NCBI GenBank assembly: GCA_025370075.1
Contig: CP073016.1
Span: forward strand, 3,720,001 to 3,784,000
DNA: 64,000 nt
Reading direction: 5' to 3'
From: Chryseotalea sp. WA131a
GTDB lineage: Bacteria > Bacteroidota > Bacteroidia > Cytophagales > Cyclobacteriaceae
The notes beneath the pieces were generated by a model that worked only from the letters and a program-made list of their open reading frames with translations, had not been told where the DNA came from and ran no database searches. A program made the position numbers and the translations under genes. Shown in pieces: positions 27,001-34,206 of this stretch; the first letter of the stretch is position 1; each line of letters starts with the position of its first letter.

Positions 27001-27394
27001 ATTTGTAAACGACTTAGTGAAGGCGGGTGGCAACGCAGGCGTAGGTTCGCACGGGCAGTTGCAAGGTTTAGGTTATCATTGGGAATTGTGGAGCATTGCT
27101 TCTGGTGGCATGCGTAACATCGATGCGTTGAAAGTAGCAACCATACATGGAGCAAGAGCGATCGGTTTGAGCAACGATATTGGAAGCATTGAAGCAGGCA
27201 AATTGGCCGACTTAATTATACTCGACAAAAACCCACTAGAGAATCTACACAACACTAACTCCGTAAACAAGGTGATGAAAAACGGAAGGCTTTACGATGG
27301 GAATACGTTAGATGAAGTTTACCCAACCGTGCGTAAAGCTCCTTCGTTTGCGAATGAGCAAGCTGTGCCTGCTGGGGTGCCCGGAATAAAATAG
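24002..27394 (+). CDS. Secreted TolB-like propeller fused to an amidohydrolase
   Basis: 1130 residues. A signal peptide ends at LSAFAQ. WD40-like PD40 repeats follow (SPDGKTIAFDF, SPDGTKLLFLSDRSGG, TPDGNYIIGSRG, SPDGKWLVYGTR, SPDGAQLAWVTW), forming one or two tricorn/TolB propellers up to about 650. A K/E/D-rich linker covers about 660-697. The rest is a metal-dependent amidohydrolase with GFVDTHAHMWP (metal ligands His-x-His at about 776-778), later histidines in GYPGHEHALP and VGSHGQLQG, and the typical ending GSIEAGKLADLIILDKNPL. It probably acts on peptide-like or cyclic-amide substrates in the periplasm. The intergenic gap after it is filled by the heptad hairpin. Confidence 0.9.
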   Translation: MKKLYLLSLIFLFGLSAFAQEKKDAKADSVKKEKPKKKKDLPLEVARRVPVKSNEGTWMSLDVSPDGKTIAFDFLGDIFTMPITGGKPVQFTKGMAFDSHPKFSPDGTKLLFLSDRSGGENIWWFALDKKDSLQITKGNTDHYQSAEWTPDGNYIIGSRGIRNLKLWMFHKDGGSGAQLISKPDNLKTVEPAFGNDNRYIWFSHRNGAWNYNAQFPQYQIAVYDCETGEFETRTQRYGSAFTPTLSPDGKWLVYGTRYNDQTGLVLRDIKSGDEKWLAYPVQHDEQESIAPLGVLPAMSFTPDSKEVVASYGGKFYRLPVAGGDAINIPFEMETEFLLGPAVSFNYPIKDEKEMIVTQIRDAVISPDGKQVAFTALNRLYTYDLPNGTPKRVTTNNFTEAQPTWSPDGAQLAWVTWENNAGHIYKMNLKLKGAKPVRLTNTPGLYTEPSWSLTGNKIVFFRGATQTFKDAADPFFSGGQEDLLWISGDGGNVNFIAKAKRRSNPHFTKTDDRIYLYHAQKGLVSIRWDGTDEKAHLKVSGITVYGSVMMDDNCMLKELEAEPAQEPSIADVVLMAPEGDKALAKVNNEIYVVTIPKTGGETPKISVADAEKAQFPSRKLTKLGGEFPTWGSNAKNVYFSLGNAFFTYNLDSAKLKEDVIKKKKAEEDKAKEAEELKGEKKDEKKDDKKDEKKDEGYKPSEIRIKVKVEKDIPAGKVLLQNARIITMKGDEVIERGDILIENARIKQVGPAGSISVDASTQKMDLTGKTLVPGFVDTHAHMWPAWGIHKNQVWMYAANLAYGVTTTRDPQTATTDVLTYGDMVETGQMIGPRIYSTGPGVGFWAYNLKDYEQTKDILKQYSEYYNTKTIKMYLTGNRQHRQWIIQAAKEQSLMPTTEGGLDFKLNMTNLIDGYPGHEHALPIYPLYKDVATTIAEAKMTYTPTLLVAYGGPWAENFYYATENVNSDPKLNHFTAKSELDEKSRRRPGWFMKEEHVFEDHAKFVNDLVKAGGNAGVGSHGQLQGLGYHWELWSIASGGMRNIDALKVATIHGARAIGLSNDIGSIEAGKLADLIILDKNPLENLHNTNSVNKVMKNGRLYDGNTLDEVYPTVRKAPSFANEQAVPAGVPGIK

Positions 27395-27466
27395 TCGATG
27401 GTCAATAGTCCATTGCTGGTAAGTTTGAATCTACCGGCAATGGACGATCGACTGTGGACAATCGAC
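27394..27466. repeat. Inverted arrays of 7-bp repeats filling the gap between convergent genes
   Basis: On the plus strand three units GTCGATG, GTCAATA, GTCCATT run from 27394. On the minus strand four units GTCGATT, GTCCACA, GTCGATC, GTCCATT run from 27466 down to 27439. The innermost parts (GTCCATTGC and GCAATGGAC) pair to form a hairpin. The array begins at the last base of the amidohydrolase stop codon and ends beside the SDR stop, so it may act as a bidirectional terminator. Confidence 0.75.
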
Positions 27467-28234
27467 CTAAATCGTAAAGCCTCCATCAGCCGTAAACACG
27501 CTACCGGTGCAATAACTGCTGGAATCGGACGCAAGATAAAGTGCCAAGGCTGCAATTTCTTCTGAAGTGCCTACGCGTTTTATCGGCAACATCTTCATCA
27601 TAATGCCCATGACTTTGTCATTGTTCCACAGTGCTTCGCTAAATTTTGTTTTGATGAGGCCTGGGCAAATTACGTTTGCACGGATGTTGTCATCACCCCA
27701 TTCTTTTGCCATTACTTTGGTGAGCGAAATCAACGAAGCTTTACTCATGCTATAAATTCCCAAGCCCGGCTCAGGGCGCAGGCCACCTACTGAACTAATG
27801 TTAATGATGGAACCTGATTTTTTTGCCTTCATAGCGGGATACAATTTTTTTGAAAGCTCAAATGGCCCCTTCACATTCACGGCCATAATCTTATCGAAGG
27901 CCGCTGCATCGGTTTCCACTACGGGGCCAAACACTGGATTGGTGGCAGCATTGTTCACCAATATATCCACACCTCCAAAATTGGTCAAACAATAGTCAGC
28001 CAGTTTATGTACATCGCCTACATCGCCTACGTGGCATGCCATGGCTGTCGCATTAAATCCCTTCAATTTCAGATCCTTGGCAACCGCCTCAACCGCTTCT
28101 TGTTTGCGACTACTCACCACTACATGAGCGCCAGCGGCCGCATACAATTCAGCAATAGCTTGACCAATGCCTTTGGAAGCACCCGTGATCAAAGCTGTTT
28201 TATTTTTTAGACTAAACAAGGAGGTCACATCCAT
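27467..28234 (-). CDS. SDR family oxidoreductase
   Basis: 255 residues, a complete classical short-chain dehydrogenase. It has cofactor motif TGASKGIG, NNAA, the catalytic serine in INISSVGG, YSMSK (Tyr-x3-Lys) and a C-terminal substrate loop ending SSYCTGSVFTADGG. NADPH preference is suggested by VVSSRK after beta 2. The substrate is not predictable; many such enzymes reduce 3-oxoacyl or sugar carbonyls. It converges on the amidohydrolase gene across the heptad hairpin. Confidence 0.92.
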   Translation of the reverse strand: MDVTSLFSLKNKTALITGASKGIGQAIAELYAAAGAHVVVSSRKQEAVEAVAKDLKLKGFNATAMACHVGDVGDVHKLADYCLTNFGGVDILVNNAATNPVFGPVVETDAAAFDKIMAVNVKGPFELSKKLYPAMKAKKSGSIINISSVGGLRPEPGLGIYSMSKASLISLTKVMAKEWGDDNIRANVICPGLIKTKFSEALWNNDKVMGIMMKMLPIKRVGTSEEIAALALYLASDSSSYCTGSVFTADGGFTI

Positions 28235-28350
28235 AACTTTAAATTAAATTTTTAACAATGTTACACATTTTGCAGAAATCATTTGGATTGAAAGGAAGCA
28301 TTTGCTTTAACGCTTCCTAAGAATAGCTCGGTTTGAGCGGTGTATCTTTT

Positions 28351-28380
28351 ATTACAAGCTATTTATTGTAATATTTACAA
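28351..28380 (+). promoter_or_regulatory. Triple TTACAA/TTGTAA half-sites upstream of the histidine kinase gene
   Basis: ATTACAA (28351-28357), TTGTAA (28366-28371) and TTACAA (28375-28380) form two overlapping inverted repeats 13-42 bases before the GTG start. The layout is that of a repressor or activator site over the promoter. The cognate regulator is unknown. Confidence 0.45.
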
Positions 28381-28392
28381 CAAACTTAATTC

Positions 28393-30414
28393 GTGGCGCG
28401 TAATTTTTTAGCAAAGCTTTTAAGATTGGTAGCAGTTTTGTTGTTGGGGATTAATCTTCTTTCTTCTGCCCAACAACCTGTCGTACTTTCTGATCCATCA
28501 AAGATCTACCAGTTAGACGAACATGCAAGGGTGTTTATCGATTCACTCGGTGTTATTGATTTTAATCAAGTAATGGATTCCTCTTTTCAATACCATTTTA
28601 AGCCAAGCGGCACGGGTAGTTTAACTTTTGGCTACCTGAACAAGCCCATTTGGATAAAACTGAAACTTTCCAACCAAGCGATTGGCACACAATGGTACTT
28701 GGAAATCCCAGCGCCTTATTTAGAGTTTGTTCATTTTTATCAGAAACAAAGTGGTAAATGGGTGAAAAACTCCTCAGGGTATTACTTACCACACTCTGAT
28801 AAGGAAATTTCGCACACCGCATTTTCATACCTATTGGATTTTGATGGTGGGGCACAAGGTGAAGTATTCATCCGTGTTACAGGAAGCAGTCCAAAAAATA
28901 TTCCACTTTTTGTACTTGAAAAAGAAAAATTTCTGGAGAAATCGCGCTTAGAAGATGTCGGTTATGGTATCTTTTTTGGCGTACTGCTCGTGATGATTTT
29001 ATTCAACCTCGTTATCTTCTTAACCCTCAAAGATCTCAATTACCTGATTTACGTTTGTATCATTTGTTGCACCTTCTCTATTTTCTCTGCGGCCTCTGGC
29101 TATGGAGGAAAATTTCTTTGGCCAAACTACCCTGATGTTAATTTTTATGCTGGGCGGCTGTCGCTAGGTATCATGGTGATTTTAATCTCAATTTTTTCAA
29201 GACGGTTTCTAGAGACCAAGCGTTATTCAAAAACAATGGATTTTGTTCTTCTTTTGTTGATACCATTGGCCGTTTTGGCTACAGTGCTAGTGGCTACTGA
29301 GGTGATGTCCTCAGCTGGAAATAATTTGATGTCGGTTGCAACACCCATCTTTTTGATTAGTGGTATTGTTTGTTGGGTAAAAGGGAACAAGAATGCCCAG
29401 TTTTTTGTGGCCGCTTGGGCTGTTTATTTGATAGGGGGTCTGTCTCTTACCTTGCGAAATAGCGGAATACTGCCATACAACTTCTGGACTACGCACTTAG
29501 CTGAAGTAGGTGCCGCATGCGAAACATTTTTGATAGCCTTGGCGCTGAGCAGCAGATACACTCGGTTAAAAAAAGAAAACGAAGAGGCGCAACTCTCGTT
29601 GATTGACCAACTTCAGAAAAATCAAAAACTTCAACAGCAAGCAACGGCAGACCTTGAAACAAAAGTGAATGAACGCACCCAGGAAATTTTACAGCAAAAT
29701 GAAAAATTGAGCAAACTTAATCTGTTAAAGGACAAACTTTTTACTATTGTATCGCATGATTTAAAAAGCCCTCTATCTCAATTGTCCGGTGCTTTGTATT
29801 TGGTGGAACGCGACATGATTACCAAGGAGGAAATCAAAGATTTAATGCCGAAAATCAGAAGAAATTTAGCGAACAACGAAAATTTTCTATCCGAACTGTT
29901 GGCCTGGACAAGAAGTCAATTGGAAGGAGAAAAAATAAGCCTTACGTATTTCAATTTAAAGAATGCAACTGATGAAATTGTGCGCCTAATACTTCCGCAA
30001 GCAGAAGCAAAAAAAATTGAAGTGAGTAGCCAACTTAAAGATAACACTATTGTGTATGCAGATGTTGAAATGATCAAAACGGTTATTCGTAATCTAATGG
30101 TTAATGCCATCAAATTTACGGAGACCAATGGCTTCATTGAGATCTTCGTAAAAGTAACTAATGACACTACTACGTACTATGTGAAAGATACGGGCAGGGG
30201 GATAGAAGACTCGTTAAAAGGTAACCTATTTACGATGCACGTGCAAAGTATGCGTGGCACTGCCAATGAAAAAGGCACAGGCTTGGGCCTTTTGATTTGC
30301 AAAGACTTTGTAGAAAGTAATGGCGGCACTATTTGGGTAGAAGGTAAACCGAATGAAGGAAGCATCTTTGCCTTTACCATCCCCAACCATCCTACTGATA
30401 ATCATCGGCCATAG
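28393..30414 (+). CDS. 7TMR-DISM sensor histidine kinase
   Basis: 673 residues from a GTG start. After a signal peptide (up to LSSAQ) comes a periplasmic 7TMR-DISMED2 jelly-roll (about 40-170, with WIKLKLSN). Seven membrane helices follow (about 190-385) and then a coiled coil (about 390-440). The HisKA domain carries the phosphoacceptor His in VSHDLKSPLSQ (about 455). The HATPase has the N box (IRNLMVNAIKFTE), VKDTGRGI and GTGLGLLICKDF. It probably senses a carbohydrate or small ligand outside and phosphorylates a response regulator not encoded nearby. No receiver domain is fused. Confidence 0.94.
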   Translation: MARNFLAKLLRLVAVLLLGINLLSSAQQPVVLSDPSKIYQLDEHARVFIDSLGVIDFNQVMDSSFQYHFKPSGTGSLTFGYLNKPIWIKLKLSNQAIGTQWYLEIPAPYLEFVHFYQKQSGKWVKNSSGYYLPHSDKEISHTAFSYLLDFDGGAQGEVFIRVTGSSPKNIPLFVLEKEKFLEKSRLEDVGYGIFFGVLLVMILFNLVIFLTLKDLNYLIYVCIICCTFSIFSAASGYGGKFLWPNYPDVNFYAGRLSLGIMVILISIFSRRFLETKRYSKTMDFVLLLLIPLAVLATVLVATEVMSSAGNNLMSVATPIFLISGIVCWVKGNKNAQFFVAAWAVYLIGGLSLTLRNSGILPYNFWTTHLAEVGAACETFLIALALSSRYTRLKKENEEAQLSLIDQLQKNQKLQQQATADLETKVNERTQEILQQNEKLSKLNLLKDKLFTIVSHDLKSPLSQLSGALYLVERDMITKEEIKDLMPKIRRNLANNENFLSELLAWTRSQLEGEKISLTYFNLKNATDEIVRLILPQAEAKKIEVSSQLKDNTIVYADVEMIKTVIRNLMVNAIKFTETNGFIEIFVKVTNDTTTYYVKDTGRGIEDSLKGNLFTMHVQSMRGTANEKGTGLGLLICKDFVESNGGTIWVEGKPNEGSIFAFTIPNHPTDNHRP

Positions 30415-30481
30415 TAATTTGCATTACGCATTTCCTGATTCTTTATTCTTGATTTTCTCTAGGATATATTTTTTTATTATT

Positions 30482-30502
30482 AGATACCGATTGGTATCTT
30501 TG
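30482..30502 (+). promoter_or_regulatory. TetR operator overlapping the -7 promoter box
   Basis: AGATACC (30482-30488) and GGTATCT (30493-30499) form a perfect 7-bp inverted repeat with a GATT spacer. The right arm overlaps TATCTTTG (30495-30502), a full TAnnTTTG -7 box. A repressor on this palindrome would block polymerase, so autorepression by the TetR gene starting at 30507 is likely. Confidence 0.75.
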
Positions 30503-30506
30503 CGGT

Positions 30507-31097
30507 ATGCGCAATCCAATTGAAACCAAAAGTGCCATCTTGCAACATGCGGGCAATTTATTCAATGTGCAAGGCTATAAGGCTACCTCCATTAGCCATA
30601 TTACCGATTCCACTGGCTTTACCAAAGGCGCCATCTATCGGCACTTCAAGAACAAGGAGAAACTCGAAGAACAATCGTTGGTTTATTTAATGGGCGTGAT
30701 GTTTGAAAAACTGCGAGCCCAAATCAAAAAACAAAACAATGCTGTCGATAAACTAAAAGGTGTGATTCATTTTTTCGAATCATACATTTCAAAGTCACCT
30801 ATAGCAGGAGGGTGTCCATTGTTAAATGTAGCAATAGAAGCCGATGACCACAGTCCGCATTTACGCAAGAAAGCATACTCGATTTTAGAAATATTGAAAG
30901 AGTCAATTGTAACTATTTTAAGCAATGGCATCAAGTTTGGGCAAATAAAGAGGAATATTGATAAAGAATACTACGCTACTGTTATCATTGCCAGTTTGGA
31001 AGGTGCTATTATGATGAGCCGTCTGTCAAAAACAGACCGCGATATACGGTTGGTGATATCTCATTTAGAAAAATTAATCGAAGAGATAAAAGCTTAA
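30507..31097 (+). CDS. TetR/AcrR family transcriptional regulator
   Basis: 196 residues. The N-terminal helix-turn-helix (TSISHITDSTGFTKGAIYRHFKNKEKLEE) is typical TetR, and the C-terminal helical ligand-binding domain contains the AGGCPLLNVAIEADD motif found in one TetR_C subgroup. It probably represses itself and the alpha/beta hydrolase gene 19 bases downstream through the palindrome at 30482-30499. The start codon is only four bases after the -7 box, so the message may be leaderless. The ligand is unknown. Confidence 0.93.
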   Translation: MRNPIETKSAILQHAGNLFNVQGYKATSISHITDSTGFTKGAIYRHFKNKEKLEEQSLVYLMGVMFEKLRAQIKKQNNAVDKLKGVIHFFESYISKSPIAGGCPLLNVAIEADDHSPHLRKKAYSILEILKESIVTILSNGIKFGQIKRNIDKEYYATVIIASLEGAIMMSRLSKTDRDIRLVISHLEKLIEEIKA

Positions 31098-31116
31098 CGC
31101 TTAACTCATCCCATTC

Positions 31117-31950
31117 ATGAACAAAATACTCATTAGATCCATCGGTCTTTATTTGAACTCACTCGCCCTTTTGTCGCCTAACCTAGCTGCCAAAAAAGGT
31201 TTTGAGCTTTTCTGTTGGCCACGCAGAATAAAGGTGAAACCGCATCAATTGGAATTTTTAAATCAAGCAGACGAAAAATTCACCATCACCTATGCAGGTA
31301 AAAAAGTGCAAGCGTATCGATGGGGAAAGGGAGCAAAAAAACTATTGATGCTTCATGGCTGGCAAAGTCATAGTTATTGGTGGAGGTATGTAATCAATGC
31401 CATCCCCAAGGAGGAATACACTATCTTTTCGCTAGATGCCCCAGGCCACGGCTTATCGGAAGGCGACTTCTTGAATTTACCTCACTATAGTGGATTGCTA
31501 GAAGAATTTGTTATCAGTCAAGGTTCATTTCATGCCGTGCTCAGTCATTCGTTCGGTAGTTTTGCAAGCATTTATTCGTTGCATCGAAAGCCTGATTTAA
31601 ACATTGGCAAAGTTGTGGTAATGGCAGCTCCCGGTGAGGTAGAGTTCTTTTTTACCTATTATCACAAACTACTTGGGCTGAGCAACAGAACGATTGAGTT
31701 AATCACAAACTATTTTATTAAAACCATTGGCAAGCCTCCATCCTATTTTAAGATAAAAGATTTTGCGGCAACCCTTTCGCTGCCGGGTTTGGTCATTCAC
31801 GATACAGAAGATTTGGAGGCTCCTTACAAAAATGCAGTTTCAATGCAGCAAGTTTGGAGCAACTCTCAATTGATTTCTACCACAGGGCTTGGTCATCATC
31901 TAAAGTCAAAAGAGTTGGTTGAAAAAGTAGTGGCCTACTTGGCAAACTGA
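31117..31950 (+). CDS. Alpha/beta-hydrolase
   Basis: 277 residues with the alpha/beta-hydrolase core: oxyanion region LMLHGWQSHSYWW, LDAPGHGLSEG, nucleophile Ser in SHSFGSF (in place of GxSxG it reads SHSFG), acid in HDTEDLEAPY and His in GLGHHLKS. It may cleave an ester, lactone or thioester. It lies in one operon with the TetR gene and is presumably induced by that regulator's ligand. Its 3' end overlaps the convergent membrane-protein gene by 16 bases. Confidence 0.9.
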   Translation: MNKILIRSIGLYLNSLALLSPNLAAKKGFELFCWPRRIKVKPHQLEFLNQADEKFTITYAGKKVQAYRWGKGAKKLLMLHGWQSHSYWWRYVINAIPKEEYTIFSLDAPGHGLSEGDFLNLPHYSGLLEEFVISQGSFHAVLSHSFGSFASIYSLHRKPDLNIGKVVVMAAPGEVEFFFTYYHKLLGLSNRTIELITNYFIKTIGKPPSYFKIKDFAATLSLPGLVIHDTEDLEAPYKNAVSMQQVWSNSQLISTTGLGHHLKSKELVEKVVAYLAN

Positions 31951-32591
31951 ATTTTATACTTACGGATGGTGCGGGCAATCATCACACTACCAATTAATGT
32001 CGGTAAAATCCACAACACCCAACCGTATTGGGGCAATTGAATATTTACCACCACAAAAGCTGTTACGGCCGAAATGTAACTGCCACCCATGCTGCCAATA
32101 TGGGCAAACCACCAATGCATTTTGGGCGGAGCTTTGAAAAACTTGCGTACATCTATGGCTAGAAAAGTCAAGCCAATCAAACTAAACACAATGGCCGGAA
32201 TGCCCATGCCATTTTCATTTATTAACATCCAAAGTCCATACATCAACAAAGCTGATATAAAAATTCCTGAGATCGTGACAATCAACCAATCGAGGGCTGC
32301 TGGCTTCTGCCCCAAGCCAATTTTCTTTAAGTATAAAGTTCGGTAACCACGCACGGTGAGGTAGTAACTGAAAAATCCTACCATCAGTAAGAAGTCTTTA
32401 CGATGACCAATCGCCACAATCACAGCTCCAACAAAAACAGCAGTCATTCCACCAAAATAAATTTTGCCTGCCAATCGATGGGCTTTGCCGCCCTTTTCTG
32501 TAAGCATGGCTACTACCCCACTGACCAAAGCAACAGTGCCCCCGGCTATGTGCATAAGAAGCATGAGCGAAAGGATTTTTTCTGTTTCCAT
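31935..32591 (-). CDS. DUF2306-like integral membrane protein
   Basis: 218 residues with about six to seven hydrophobic helices and the short conserved patch EKGGKAHRLAGKIYFGGM. This resembles the HRxxG motif of DUF2306-type membrane proteins. A second histidine patch (MHWWFAHIGSMGGSYISA) may bind a cofactor. The role is not known. The convergent overlap with the hydrolase gene is 16 bases. The minus-strand terminator at 32682-32716 separates it from the sigma factor operon. Confidence 0.72.
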   Translation of the reverse strand: METEKILSLMLLMHIAGGTVALVSGVVAMLTEKGGKAHRLAGKIYFGGMTAVFVGAVIVAIGHRKDFLLMVGFFSYYLTVRGYRTLYLKKIGLGQKPAALDWLIVTISGIFISALLMYGLWMLINENGMGIPAIVFSLIGLTFLAIDVRKFFKAPPKMHWWFAHIGSMGGSYISAVTAFVVVNIQLPQYGWVLWILPTLIGSVMIARTIRKYKIQFAK

Positions 32592-32681
32592 GCTTCAAGG
32601 ATACAATAAATGTTCGAAAACACTGAGTGAATTATTCCGAATTGTGGAATGGTTTGACAGAAATAACATTTCAGTGACCTG

Positions 32682-32716
32682 AAAAACAAAAGCCCCTGAA
32701 ACAGGTCAGAGGCTTT
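32682..32716 (-). terminator. Intrinsic terminator after the ECF sigma/anti-sigma operon
   Basis: Read on the minus strand, AAAGCCTCTGA pairs with TCAGGGGCTTT with one mismatch and is followed by a T-rich tract. It lies just after the stop of the small anti-sigma-like gene. Confidence 0.7.
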
Positions 32717-32736
32717 CCTTTTTGATTTATCGAAGC

Positions 32737-32967
32737 TCACAATTTGTGATGCATGCCTCTGGCATAACTTAAGATGCTGAGTACGGTAGAGGGTGGCGGT
32801 TGCAATTCAGCTCCGTTAAGTGCCTCTTTACTTTCTTTCAATTCTGCATACTGTGCTTGCAACTCACTGTCGCAGAGCAGGGCCTTGTTAATTTCCCTCG
32901 TCTCCTCTTCCGAGGTTTCGTGGTAAAGCAATCTGATCAGGTCGTTTTGGGTAAAAGTCTTTATCAT
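32737..32967 (-). CDS. Small soluble protein, possible anti-sigma partner
   Basis: 76 residues, start MIKTFTQNDLIRLLYHETSEEE. It resembles the N-terminal helical part of anti-sigma proteins (a short helix pair, then ELQAQYAELKESKEAL) but has no membrane helix. It overlaps the sigma gene by 80 bases in another frame. Downstream of ECF sigma genes in Cytophagales such short genes are usual and are presumed to regulate the sigma; no direct evidence is visible. Confidence 0.7.
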   Translation of the reverse strand: MIKTFTQNDLIRLLYHETSEEETREINKALLCDSELQAQYAELKESKEALNGAELQPPPSTVLSILSYARGMHHKL

Positions 32968-33541
32968 AGGCTATATGGTTTTTAATCATTTTCTTCCTCA
33001 AATTGATTAACGCATAACGCATCCTCCCCAATGCCGTATTGATGCTCACCCCCGTTCGGTCGGCTATTTCCTGAAAGCTCATTTCTAAATAGTGCCTCAT
33101 AATCAACACTTGCTTTTGCTCTTCAGGCAATTCTTTTATCAAATCTCGTACGCGCGAGTGTGTGTCGCGCATCATTTGCTTTGCCTCATACGACTCTTCC
33201 GCGAATTGCATGGAGTCGAACACCTTGTTTCCATCTTCAAACGTAATCTCAGGATAGCGTTTGTGGCGCCTGAAGTGGTCGATGGCCAAATTATGTGCAA
33301 TGCGGCAAATCCAGGGAAGGAATTTACCTTCTTCGTTATAGCGACCACTTTGTATAGTGTTGAGCGCTTTAATAAAGGTGTCCTGGAGAAGATCCTGGGC
33401 CTCGTAGCGATCTTTTACTATTAAATAAATGGCCGTATAAATACGGGACTTGTGTCTGTGAAGTAGCATTTCGAACGCCTCTTCGTTACCGGTTTGATAG
33501 AGCGTCACCAACTGGCTATCGCTGCATCTGCTGTCAATCAT
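32888..33541 (-). CDS. ECF-type RNA polymerase sigma factor
   Basis: 217 residues. Region 2 (EEAFEMLLHRHKSRIYTAIYLIVKDRYEAQDLLQDTFIKAL, FLPWICRIAHNLAIDHFRR) and region 4 (LPEEQKQVLIMRHYLEMSFQEIADRTGVSINTALGRMRYALINLRK) are intact. The C-terminal roughly 30 residues after RKKMIKNH continue over the next gene and look atypical (KRPDQIALPRNLGRGDEGN), so the true end overlaps the small partner by 80 bases. It lies divergent from the acidic small protein at 33732. Confidence 0.92.
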   Translation of the reverse strand: MIDSRCSDSQLVTLYQTGNEEAFEMLLHRHKSRIYTAIYLIVKDRYEAQDLLQDTFIKALNTIQSGRYNEEGKFLPWICRIAHNLAIDHFRRHKRYPEITFEDGNKVFDSMQFAEESYEAKQMMRDTHSRVRDLIKELPEEQKQVLIMRHYLEMSFQEIADRTGVSINTALGRMRYALINLRKKMIKNHIAYDKDFYPKRPDQIALPRNLGRGDEGN

Positions 33542-33731
33542 CTGTCTTGCGTTTAGGTAACGTAAACTTGTCGCTCGATAGTGTGTGGGTTTAGTTGTTA
33601 ATTTCGAAATGCTTCGTAATTATGTTCAAATTAAAATGAAATTGAAGAAAAACAAAAAAAAATTGGAAAAATCTTGCCTGTAGTGTAAATTCTTTCGCTA
33701 ATTGAGCCGTTTTTCACAATAAACAAGAATC

Positions 33732-34118
33732 ATGGCCGTTGCGAAGAAGAAACTTATCAAAAGTTTAGAAAATCTCACTGAAGATCTCAAGGAATTAGTC
33801 CACGAGCAATATCCGAACGGGTACGAAGCGAGCATTACTCGAATCACAAATGCAAAAAAGGAACCCATTTTCGTTTTCCCCATCGAGACGGAAGATGCCG
33901 TAGTATTGGTGAAAGTGCCTGTGACCAAAAACAGCGAGGGCGGATATGATGTGGATTCGGGTGAACGGCAAGAATTTGATGCCGATGATGACGTGCGAGC
34001 AGGGGCTGAACCTGATTTTGAAAGCGGTAGTGACAGCGATGGCGATGGGTTTGACGATGAAGGAGATGGTGGAGGCCGCAGCAAAGAAGCTAGTTACGAT
34101 CCGGATTTTGATAATTAA
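33732..34118 (+). CDS. Acidic small protein of unknown function
   Basis: 128 residues. The first 85 residues are a mixed alpha/beta domain (LENLTEDLKELVHEQYPNGYEASITRITNAKKEP). The tail is strongly acidic and Gly-rich (DDDVRAG..DSDGDGFDDEGDGGG). It is a conserved-looking cytosolic protein of Bacteroidota without a known role. An opposite-strand frame of equal length is an artefact of the codon pattern. It is followed by a terminator. Confidence 0.75.
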   Translation: MAVAKKKLIKSLENLTEDLKELVHEQYPNGYEASITRITNAKKEPIFVFPIETEDAVVLVKVPVTKNSEGGYDVDSGERQEFDADDDVRAGAEPDFESGSDSDGDGFDDEGDGGGRSKEASYDPDFDN

Positions 34119-34163
34119 GCAGCGTTTGCAAAAAATAAACAAGAATAAACATTAAGTTGCGTG

Positions 34164-34197
34164 AACACCATCCTACACGATGGTGTTTTTTATTTTT
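34164..34197 (+). terminator. Intrinsic terminator overlapping the uvrA promoter
   Basis: AACACCATC (34164-34172) pairs with GATGGTGTT (34179-34187), loop CTACAC, and the T run continues to 34197. The T run itself contains TATTTTTG (34191-34198), a -7 box for uvrA, so the end of one transcript and the start of the next share the same bases. Confidence 0.8.
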
Positions 34198-34198
34198 G
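34191..34198 (+). promoter_or_regulatory. -7 promoter box of uvrA
   Basis: TATTTTTG matches TAnnTTTG and ends eight bases before the uvrA ATG at 34207, so the leader would be very short or absent. No good TTG at -33 is seen; the stem of the terminator occupies that position. Confidence 0.5.
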
Positions 34199-34206
34199 CA
34201 TCCTTT

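Noticed and set aside
33698..34142. Minus-strand frames of 115-128 codons opposite the acidic small protein
   Set aside because: They are low-complexity Ser-rich or hydrophobic shadows of the Asp/Gly-rich plus-strand gene, which has the better start and terminator context.
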